The position numbers were made by a program, and so were the translations under genes. The notes under the pieces are model-generated. The model saw only the letters and a program-made list of their open reading frames with translations. It was not told the origin of the DNA and made no database searches. From the NCBI GenBank assembly GCA_003354055.1, contig PIVQ01000167.1, positions 1-11,592 of the forward strand: a stretch of DNA of 11,592 nt. Direction: 5' to 3'. Within the stretch, counting starts at the first letter, position 1, and the number at the start of each line of letters is the position of its first letter. This document shows, in pieces, positions 1 to 5,345 of this stretch. The DNA comes from Desulfobacteraceae bacterium. GTDB lineage: Bacteria > Desulfobacterota > Desulfobacteria > Desulfobacterales > Desulfobacteraceae.

Positions 1-117
1 CAATCCCCGCAGTATGAGTTCATCAGCCGGAAGGATACGACCAACCAGAAAAAGCCCCAGCGAAGCCAGGCACCAGACCAGGTAGATGATAAAAACAGGC
101 TTTATGATCTCTTTCAT
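1..117 (-). CDS. Small membrane protein, N-terminal part only (runs off left edge)
   Basis: The first 39 codons of a minus-strand gene are visible; the rest lies outside the window. It starts with ATG at 115-117, preceded by a good Shine-Dalgarno sequence (GGAAGGA) a few bases upstream. After a short start (MKEIIKP) comes a strongly hydrophobic stretch, about residues 7-26, that reads as one transmembrane helix or an uncleaved signal anchor. It ends in a more polar segment containing RILPADEL. It begins 25 nt after the DUF4438 stop codon, so it is probably the fourth gene of the surE operon. Too little is visible to assign a family. The reading frame, start and hydrophobicity are seen; operon membership is inferred from spacing. 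Confidence 0.6.
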   Translation of the reverse strand, partial: MKEIIKPVFIIYLVWCLASLGLFLVGRILPADELILRGL

Positions 118-142
118 CTATCCTTCCTTCGGGAGTCAATAA

Positions 143-1030
143 TCAGCTTTTCATGGTACCGATACCCAGAAGATCCCCTATATTTGCATCCGGATCAATC
201 ACAGGCTCAATCAATGATTTCGGGCAGGTCATCAGGGTGGAAATTCCGGGGCCGTGGCCGGCCAGCAGACAGTTGGAATGAACCAAAATCCCGATACTCA
301 CTGCCCCCTGGACAAAGGCCCGGCCATAGGAATTATCATGATCCATAAGGGCCACAAAATCCCCGAACCGCATCTGATCCAGCTTGTATTTCTTCACGGT
401 AGCAGGATCCGAGGTCATGACATCGTAATCCCCTGCCCCCACATGGGCTCGGCCGACTCCTGATCCCATACAGGCGGCCGGCACCGTTGTGGTTACCGGC
501 ACTTTTAACGTTCCCCGGCCGGTTTCCGTAATCTTCATCTTTTCCAGAAGATCCGGACCCAGGTTAAACAATTTGATCTCGGGATAATCTGTCAGGGCAA
601 GGCCCTGACCTTTGGCCCGAACCAGAATTTTGTCATCATAGGTCATCGTCTCTTTGACCTCACGCGGGAAATCCACAATAATGTGCTCAGATCCCCCGTG
701 ATGCCCTATAACTGTGCCGGTTTCCCCTTTGGCCTCGCCTGAGACAATCTTTGCCTCATTGCCCACGCAGGAGAGAATCTGGAGGGAATTATTGGGAAAG
801 TCATTGGGTTTTTCAGCATTGGCGGTACAGGAGACCCCGGGTTCAATATGATCCCCGGCCAGACCGAAGGCCGAATCTCCCACCTGTACATTCAGGGTGA
901 TTCCGCCGATACCGGGCAACAAAAAGGGTTTTCCTTGGTGATCCACCCGCCAGCCAAACCCGACTCTCGGCATCCCCGGTTTGCATGCCAGAAACATCTC
1001 CACCACACGATCTTTATTGGTTTTTAACAT
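143..1030 (-). CDS. DUF4438 domain-containing protein
   Basis: A 295-residue protein that I recognise as a full-length DUF4438 member, a family known mainly from thermophiles and anaerobes with no established biochemical role. Glycine-rich conserved stretches include [15 protein letters not shown] (about residues 38-52), [12 protein letters not shown] (101-112), the central [15 protein letters not shown] (188-202) and the C-terminal [17 protein letters not shown] (about 252-268). There is no signal peptide or membrane helix, so it should be cytoplasmic. The ATG start has an AAGGGAG Shine-Dalgarno sequence about 8 nt upstream. It begins 11 nt after the MFS stop and looks co-transcribed with the transporter and surE. 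The family assignment is from recognised sequence pattern; the function is unknown. The neighbours suggest a link to nucleotide or small-metabolite handling, but that is inference. Confidence 0.85.
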   Translation of the reverse strand: MLKTNKDRVVEMFLACKPGMPRVGFGWRVDHQGKPFLLPGIGGITLNVQVGDSAFGLAGDHIEPGVSCTANAEKPNDFPNNSLQILSCVGNEAKIVSGEAKGETGTVIGHHGGSEHIIVDFPREVKETMTYDDKILVRAKGQGLALTDYPEIKLFNLGPDLLEKMKITETGRGTLKVPVTTTVPAACMGSGVGRAHVGAGDYDVMTSDPATVKKYKLDQMRFGDFVALMDHDNSYGRAFVQGAVSIGILVHSNCLLAGHGPGISTLMTCPKSLIEPVIDPDANIGDLLGIGTMKS

Positions 1031-1041
1031 GAAGTTCTCCC

Positions 1042-2205
1042 TTATATGGATTGTCCGGCTGTTGCCGGAACATTTTTCAGTTTAAATAAAAACGGAATGG
1101 CGGCAAATCCCGTAACCGCTGAGATGATAAACATATTATCAAGACCGAAGGCATCCCCCAGGGCTCCGACCACAACTACGGCGAGAGACCGCACGGCAAA
1201 AGAGACCATCATGAACAAACCATTTGCGGCAGATGGATTCTCCTTTGCTGTTTCCTGAATCAAAGCCAGCATCACCGGCGTGGTGGACAATACGGTAAAT
1301 CCGGTCACCAGGAGCATCAAGATCTGGATTATCCCTGAGGTGAACACAAACAGCAAAATGGCCACCGGCGCCGTCGCCAAGGCCCAGAACATCACCCGCT
1401 GCCGGCCAAGGCGGTCGGAAAGGGTTCCGGCGGACAATATCCCTGCCACACCCAAAGCCTCATAAAGGGCCAAAGCAGCCCCCCCAAGCCAGAGGCTGCC
1501 CGTCTTATGCTCCACATATACCACAAGAAAGACCCCCATGGACCCATGCATAAAGGCCCGTGCCGCTAAGATCCCGGTTAAAGGATCCAGCACATGGCGG
1601 ATTTCCTGATACGCCTCCTTTAACGAGCCCTTGCGCTTAATGGCAGTATGTTCATCCGCCCGCTCCAAAGTCAGGTAGAGCAGAACAGAGGTGCATAAGG
1701 CTAAGCCCAGGATATAGTGAAAATTAGCCAGTCCCCAAACAGATACCGTGCCCACGGCCACCACCGGCCCCAGGGTCCGGGCCAACTCTCCGCCGGTCAT
1801 GAAAAAGCTCATGCCCCGGCCTTTGAAGTCTCCTGAATACCTTGCGATCAGCACGGGAGACGGCACATGGAACAGGGCCACTGAGATCCCTGCAAGAAAG
1901 ACCAAGATCAGTAGCACGCCATAGGTCGGAGCTACACCGATGAAACTCATGGGAACGGCAGTCAATGTCGGCGCCAGAATCACCAGCCAGCGGGCAAGGC
2001 CCCGGTTGTCTGCAACAAGCCCGATAAAGGGATTGAGCAATGCGGGAATCTGCATCACGGTAGACAGCAGCCCTGCCTGGCTTAAGGTGAGAGACAGCCT
2101 CTCAATAATCAGCGGCAGCAGGGGAGATAAAAAACTTGTGTATAGATCATGGACAAAATGGGCAGAGGAAACCAGGCTTACCCTGGCAGTATCAAATTTT
2201 TTCAT
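1042..2205 (-). CDS. MFS transporter, Fsr (fosmidomycin resistance)-like
   Basis: A 387-residue polytopic inner-membrane protein with about 12 hydrophobic segments, the usual size for a major facilitator superfamily exporter. The N-terminal helix [20 protein letters not shown] resembles the Fsr/fosmidomycin-resistance group. So do [11 protein letters not shown] and [17 protein letters not shown] (about residues 112-143), which match the conserved Fsr-type region near TM4-TM5. A motif-A-like loop, [11 protein letters not shown], sits between the helices of the second half, and a charged loop ([11 protein letters not shown], about residue 185) separates the halves. The ATG lies only 4 nt after the surE stop and has a poor Shine-Dalgarno sequence, so translation is probably coupled to surE. 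The substrate cannot be read from sequence. The transporter class is confident, the Fsr-like subgroup moderately so. Confidence 0.88.
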   Translation of the reverse strand: MKKFDTARVSLVSSAHFVHDLYTSFLSPLLPLIIERLSLTLSQAGLLSTVMQIPALLNPFIGLVADNRGLARWLVILAPTLTAVPMSFIGVAPTYGVLLILVFLAGISVALFHVPSPVLIARYSGDFKGRGMSFFMTGGELARTLGPVVAVGTVSVWGLANFHYILGLALCTSVLLYLTLERADEHTAIKRKGSLKEAYQEIRHVLDPLTGILAARAFMHGSMGVFLVVYVEHKTGSLWLGGAALALYEALGVAGILSAGTLSDRLGRQRVMFWALATAPVAILLFVFTSGIIQILMLLVTGFTVLSTTPVMLALIQETAKENPSAANGLFMMVSFAVRSLAVVVVGALGDAFGLDNMFIISAVTGFAAIPFLFKLKNVPATAGQSI

Positions 2206-2209
2206 TATA

Positions 2210-2959
2210 TCAGAACCCGGCTTGATCCAGCTCAGCCATGAGCGGATAGGCAGTCATATCGCATTGAATGGGAGTAATGGAAATATAGTTTTCCATCAGG
2301 GCATCATTATCCGTACCGTCACCCGGTCTTACCGGCTGCATATTCCCGTACCAGAAATAAGATTTATTCCTGGGATCTTTCCTGTGGTCAAAATCCGTGG
2401 ACAGGTTATTATCTGCCTGACGGGTAATACGTACCCCCGTAACGTCGTTGATGGGACTGCAGGGCCCGTTGATATTCAAAAACACCCCGTTGGGCAAGCC
2501 CATGCTGTAGACCTTATCCGCCATGGAGCAAATGTAATCGGCCATGCCTGTAAAATCCATGATCCTACCGTACTGGATGGAAACTGCTATCGCAGTCAGA
2601 CCGTTGATGGCAGCTTCCCGGGCCGCCCCTGCAGTACCTGAGTAATTAATATTCACCCCGGTGTTGCTCCCCGCGTTAATACCGGAAATCACCAGATCCG
2701 GCTTTCCTTCGCAAAGCTCAAACAATCCCAGCTTCACACAGTCCGCAGGCGTTCCGGTAATGGCATATCCGCTCCCGCCACCGTTCAGCGCCACCTTCTC
2801 ATAGCGCAGTGGATGATTCAGTGTAATCCCGTGGCCGATAGCGCTCCGCTCGCGGTCCGGCGCTGCCAGAATCACTTCATGCTCAAGGGTAAGGGCCTTA
2901 AAAAGGGCTAAAATCCCTGGTGCTCTATATCCGTCATCATTTGTTAGTAATATTTTCAT
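2210..2959 (-). CDS. surE: 5'/3'-nucleotidase SurE
   Basis: A 249-residue SurE, the expected length for this metal-dependent phosphatase, which removes phosphate from nucleoside 5'- and 3'-monophosphates in the cytoplasm and is linked to nucleotide salvage and stationary-phase survival. The N-terminus MKILLTNDDGYRAPG carries the two metal-ligand aspartates (Asp8, Asp9). The catalytic-loop serine is in DRERSAIGHG (Ser39), the metal-binding asparagine is in ISGINAGSNTG (Asn95), and GTPADCV and YSGTAGAAREA are typical family blocks. No catalytic residue is missing. It is the first gene of the minus-strand operon. In many bacteria surE sits beside pcm; here it is followed by an exporter and DUF4438 instead. 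The Shine-Dalgarno sequence is weak, but the start is fixed by the conserved N-terminal motif. Confidence 0.96.
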   Translation of the reverse strand: MKILLTNDDGYRAPGILALFKALTLEHEVILAAPDRERSAIGHGITLNHPLRYEKVALNGGGSGYAITGTPADCVKLGLFELCEGKPDLVISGINAGSNTGVNINYSGTAGAAREAAINGLTAIAVSIQYGRIMDFTGMADYICSMADKVYSMGLPNGVFLNINGPCSPINDVTGVRITRQADNNLSTDFDHRKDPRNKSYFWYGNMQPVRPGDGTDNDALMENYISITPIQCDMTAYPLMAELDQAGF

Positions 2960-3007
2960 ATATCAACTCTATTATTTTGAATTTCGAAAGATCAGACTCA
3001 TCTGGGA

Positions 3008-3037
3008 ACTCTAGATACTTTTCATATTAAAAGTCAA
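3008..3037 (-). promoter_or_regulatory. Candidate sigma70 promoter for the surE operon
   Basis: On the minus strand a TTGACT box (complement of 3032-3037) is followed after 18 bp by TAGAGT (complement of 3008-3013). Transcription would start about 40 nt before surE. The -35 is strong and the -10 is weak, so this is a motif-level call only. Confidence 0.4.
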
Positions 3038-3083
3038 GGAAAGGATGTGTTGGGCGCGAGAACCGCTCGAGCAGCAAGAACGG

Positions 3084-3140
3084 CGAGAGCAGGTTATTGA
3101 AGCGCTGTGTGCATCATTTTATACAATTGACGTTCTTCCT
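3084..3140 (-). repeat. Copy A of a decayed repeat flanking fic (3' side)
   Basis: On the minus strand this reads as the degenerate tail of a protein with EERQLYKM, then, after a 1-nt frame disruption, RFNNLLS. Copy B (4389-4444) on the other side of fic shares it in the same orientation: in the core GAAGAACG(T/C)CAATTGTATAA and the following AATG/GATG the two differ at only two bases, both synonymous in this frame. Copy A is also in frame with fic just after its TGA stop. It is either a remnant of the same gene as copy B or the lost C-terminal tail of an older, longer fic copy. The family is not recognised. Confidence 0.6.
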
Positions 3141-3153
3141 GAAATCGGCCGCC

Positions 3154-4305
3154 TCATTCCCCCCTTTCGGATGAAATAACAGGATAGAAAGGGGCCAGGT
3201 TAAGATCATAACGGGTGGTTTTTAATTTGCCCGTTCTTGTGAAGATCCCTTTCTCAACCAAATCTTTCAGATCCCGTGTTGCCGTGGCAGAAGGGGTTTT
3301 AACGACTCTTTGGTAATTTTTTGCACTAAAGCCTCCTGCAAACCCCTTTGGCCCTTGCCTGAAGATACGAAGCACTGCTTTTTTTTGTCTTGGGTTAAGA
3401 AGCGCTTCATTGGCATTGAAAAACTTTGCTTTGGCAACAATAAAATCAATCTGTTTTATTGTCTGCCTTTGGGCCTCAATAACGATCTTTCCAAAATAGG
3501 TAAGCCAGGCGGTCACCTGATTTTTTTTATTCTGAAGTTCTAAGATTTTATAATAGTCTTTTTTCTTATCGCTGATCGTTGAGGACAAAGCTATCAACGT
3601 GGATTTTCCCAGGTTCTGAAAGAGGGCTTTTTCAGCCAAAGCCCTACTGATGCGTCCGTTGCCGTCTTCAAAAGGGTGAATGGAAACAAAGTATAAGTGA
3701 GCGATACCGGCCCTGGTTAAAGGCGGCAAAGGGTCATCCCCCCCCGGAGCGGTTCTGTTAAACCAGTCTATAAAGCGATCCATTTCTTTGGGCACATCAG
3801 AAGCCGGGGGTGCGACAAAATGGATGTTCGGCTTGTCGATTCGCCCGGACACCACACGCATCTCTTCATTACTTGTCCGGTACCTCCCGCGCTCCATATC
3901 CAACCGGCCGTTGAAAAGTTTATCATGCCAATCCCAAAGGGTAGTATGGGCCAATGGTGTGTTGAAATTTGTGTACAAGTCTTTCATCATCATTGCAATA
4001 CCGGCTTCTTCCGGTTTTATACTGCCGAGCAGATACCTTTCCCCCACACCGAATTCTTTACAGATAGATGACTGTAGACTGTCTCTGTTTAAGTATTCAC
4101 CCTCTATTTCAGATGTTTTTAAGGCTTCATCACTGAGAATTTCGATTCTCAGTTCGTCTTGATCGTCCCTGGACAGATGTCTCATAACACCGATAGCGAT
4201 GCCGGACTCTTGAATATAGGTGATTTCCAGGAAGTTTAATTTTTCCCTGTCATAAGAAAAATCAGGCCAATCCTCCTGCTGCCAGTTCCATTTTTTTAAT
4301 TCCAT
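3154..4305 (-). CDS. Fic family AMP-transferase with DUF4172 N-terminus and C-terminal winged helix
   Basis: A 383-residue Fic protein, expected to AMPylate a target hydroxyl using ATP. The tryptophan-rich N-terminus (WNWQQEDWPDF) matches the DUF4172 region usually found ahead of Fic domains. TSEIEG at residues 64-69 fits the inhibitory (S/T)xxxE(G/N) helix, making this a class II, self-inhibited Fic. The catalytic motif HPFEDGNGRISR spans 210-221 and is complete, with catalytic His210. The flap that positions the target is around 151-167 (VVSGRIDKPNIHFVAPP). Residues about 303-370 look like a winged helix-turn-helix (NPRQKKAVLRIF, then SATATRDLKDLVEKGIF). No antitoxin gene is adjacent, which fits built-in inhibition. 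The start follows a weak AAAGG site and sits just behind a promoter with a perfect inverted repeat, suggesting self-regulation (inference). The cellular target is unknown. Confidence 0.93.
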   Translation of the reverse strand: MELKKWNWQQEDWPDFSYDREKLNFLEITYIQESGIAIGVMRHLSRDDQDELRIEILSDEALKTSEIEGEYLNRDSLQSSICKEFGVGERYLLGSIKPEEAGIAMMMKDLYTNFNTPLAHTTLWDWHDKLFNGRLDMERGRYRTSNEEMRVVSGRIDKPNIHFVAPPASDVPKEMDRFIDWFNRTAPGGDDPLPPLTRAGIAHLYFVSIHPFEDGNGRISRALAEKALFQNLGKSTLIALSSTISDKKKDYYKILELQNKKNQVTAWLTYFGKIVIEAQRQTIKQIDFIVAKAKFFNANEALLNPRQKKAVLRIFRQGPKGFAGGFSAKNYQRVVKTPSATATRDLKDLVEKGIFTRTGKLKTTRYDLNLAPFYPVISSERGE

Positions 4306-4321
4306 GATGTATAAACCTTTA

Positions 4322-4360
4322 TTTTATAGATCAAAATATACGCGCATTTGATCTATAAAA
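4322..4360. promoter_or_regulatory. Perfect 14-bp inverted repeat, probable fic operator
   Basis: TTTTATAGATCAAA (4322-4335) and TTTGATCTATAAAA (4347-4360) are exact reverse complements separated by 11 bp, giving a 25-bp offset between arms. One arm overlaps the -35/spacer of the fic promoter and the other lies at its -10 end and start point, so a bound dimer would block transcription. The Fic protein's own winged-helix domain is the obvious candidate ligand (inference). Confidence 0.7.
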
Positions 4361-4363
4361 CAA
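4335..4363 (-). promoter_or_regulatory. Predicted sigma70 promoter of fic
   Basis: Minus-strand -35 TTGTTT (complement of 4358-4363) and -10 TATATT (complement of 4335-4340) are spaced by exactly 17 bp. The predicted start near 4328 leaves a leader of about 23 nt before the fic ATG. Both boxes are interleaved with the inverted repeat at 4322-4360. Confidence 0.6.
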
Positions 4364-4469
4364 CAATTAATACATCATAAATGGGAAACGAGAACAGTTC
4401 ATTGAAACGCTGCGCCACCATCTTATACAATTGGCGTTCTTCTTCCTTTGCTGCTCTCGCTCTGGAGAC
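4353..4469 (-). pseudogene. Gene-tail fragment upstream of fic (contains copy B of the repeat)
   Basis: An open stretch of 38 codons, closed by a TGA upstream (4470-4472) and ending in TAG at 4353-4355, with no start codon or ribosome site that would make a normal gene. It contains KEEERQLYKM and RFNELFSF, the uninterrupted version of what copy A has in broken form. The shared part is about 4389-4444. The stop codon falls inside the fic operator. I read it as the C-terminal end of a lost gene; the protein family is not recognised. The plus strand of the two copies also aligns, so coding strand is inferred from the mostly silent differences. Confidence 0.4.
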
Positions 4470-4976
4470 TCAACCCGGCAACGGGCATGCAAAATAAGGA
4501 ATAGAAACCATTTGTGGATCAAACGTTGAATTCAACCCTGAGCAGTATCTGAACAAAAACCTGCACGCGCTCTTCTGCCCGCCAAATTCAAGTCGGACGA
4601 TACTTTTAAACGGAGGAATACATACGTGTTTTGAGGATTAAAATTAGAAAAATTGACGATTTTCAAGCTCACGTGGAGACCCCGGTGATTCGAAGGCCGG
4701 GTAGGTTCGGATGGGATGTCCGAGCCATCAGATCGCAATTTTTGGCTGTATAAAAATTGATCGATCAGGCCGGATACCCCATCCGGACCGGCGGTTAATA
4801 TGCTTTCCGTAAAGACAGACAGGGAAACGCCACGAAACGAAACTCAGGCGGCGGCACAAATGCGACTCAGGGGATTCTGGCCCAGGCAATTGCAGCCCGA
4901 TTGGATATCACTCAAAAAGGCCTAGAATTTACACATATCACCCTGGAGCCCATAGAGGGCGATGAGCAGACGCCGC
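4470..4976. other. 507-bp stretch without an intact gene; decayed sequence and inverted repeats
   Basis: Lies between the fic-side fragment and the receiver gene. I find no ORF with a credible start, ribosome site and family. The left half (4470-4680) shows nothing I can assign; a 68-codon minus-strand frame there looks like chance. At 4681-4789 there are four successive short inverted repeats. From 4799 on, one plus-strand frame looks like decayed coding sequence. The overall impression is of a degraded insertion or lost gene. Confidence 0.5.
4681..4789. repeat. Cluster of four short inverted repeats
   Basis: Stems: CCCGG/CCGGG (4681-4685 with 4697-4701); GGTTCGGA/TCCGAGCC, 8 bp with one G-U pair (4704-4711 with 4719-4726); CAATTTTT/AAAAATTG, perfect 8 bp (4736-4743 with 4752-4759); and CCGGAT/ATCCGG (4770-4775 with 4781-4786), extendable by GG/CC past one bulge. 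None is a canonical terminator because no T-run follows directly. They could fold as a structured RNA or be remnants of element ends. Function is unknown. Confidence 0.4.
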
Positions 4977-4978
4977 CT
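4799..4978 (+). pseudogene. Possible decayed coding fragment, unknown family
   Basis: A plus-strand frame open from 4799 (after a TAA) to a TGA at 5033-5035 has protein-like composition up to about 4978, for example GGGTNATQGILAQAIAARLD and KGLEFTHITLEPIEGDEQ. It has no ATG, GTG or TTG start. Extending the same frame upstream runs through TAA codons at 4796 and 4751. It ends tail-to-tail against the receiver gene. I do not recognise the family. It could be the remains of a lost gene or chance; the low confidence reflects that. Confidence 0.27.
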
Positions 4979-5342
4979 ACCCCAACAATTTCGCCACCTC
5001 CGAAACAAGCACTCCGGTATCCACCGGTTTTTTGAATACAGCGTGTGCGCCGAAGCTTTTGGCCATTTGCAAATACATATCCGGTTTTGAAATTCCGCCG
5101 CCGGAAATGGCGATGATTTTTGTATCGGAGGCCATCTTCCGGATCTCTCTTATGGTTTCCAGTCCCTCTTTTTCAGGCATGATCAGATCTGTGATCACCA
5201 GATCCGGGAGATGTTTTTTAAACTGCGTCACACCGTCTTCACCATCACAGGCAAGCTGTACCTCATACCCTTGCTCCTCAAACAATTTTTTGAGCATCTT
5301 TCTTATATGGGCTTCATCGTCGATGATAAGTATCTGTTTCAT
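4977..5342 (-). CDS. Stand-alone CheY-like receiver (response regulator)
   Basis: A 121-residue single-domain receiver with no output domain. It has the acidic pair in ILIIDDEAHIRK (Asp8, Asp9), the phosphoacceptor aspartate in LVITDLIMP (about Asp56), the conserved Ser/Thr position in IIAISGGGI, and the invariant lysine in VFKKPVD (about Lys105). It follows the hybrid kinase with a 3-nt gap and has a strong GGGGGAG ribosome site inside the end of the kinase gene, so the two are co-expressed. It probably receives phosphate from that kinase directly or through its REC domain, and acts by protein-protein contact, like CheY or Spo0F. That role is inferred from domain layout; the downstream partner is not in the window. 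Confidence 0.93.
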   Translation of the reverse strand: MKQILIIDDEAHIRKMLKKLFEEQGYEVQLACDGEDGVTQFKKHLPDLVITDLIMPEKEGLETIREIRKMASDTKIIAISGGGISKPDMYLQMAKSFGAHAVFKKPVDTGVLVSEVAKLLG

Positions 5343-5345
5343 GTC

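Noticed and set aside
1940..2641. Long plus-strand open frame of 233 codons
   Set aside because: It runs antisense across surE and the MFS gene, both clear family members, and resembles no protein; it is a shadow frame.
3084..4444. fic as part of an intact transposon or insertion sequence bounded by the direct repeats
   Set aside because: The flanking copies are diverged, read as gene tails rather than terminal repeats, and no transposase or integrase gene is present.
4306..4470. A separate antitoxin gene beside fic
   Set aside because: No complete small ORF with a ribosome site lies next to fic; the inhibitory motif TSEIEG is inside the Fic protein itself.
4532..4738. 68-codon minus-strand ORF
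   Set aside because: It lies in the decayed stretch, has no credible ribosome site and no recognisable motif, and overlaps the hairpin cluster.
4736..4759. CAATTTTT/AAAAATTG hairpin as a transcription terminator
   Set aside because: The stem is AT-only apart from its ends and no T-run follows the stem, so it does not fit an intrinsic terminator.
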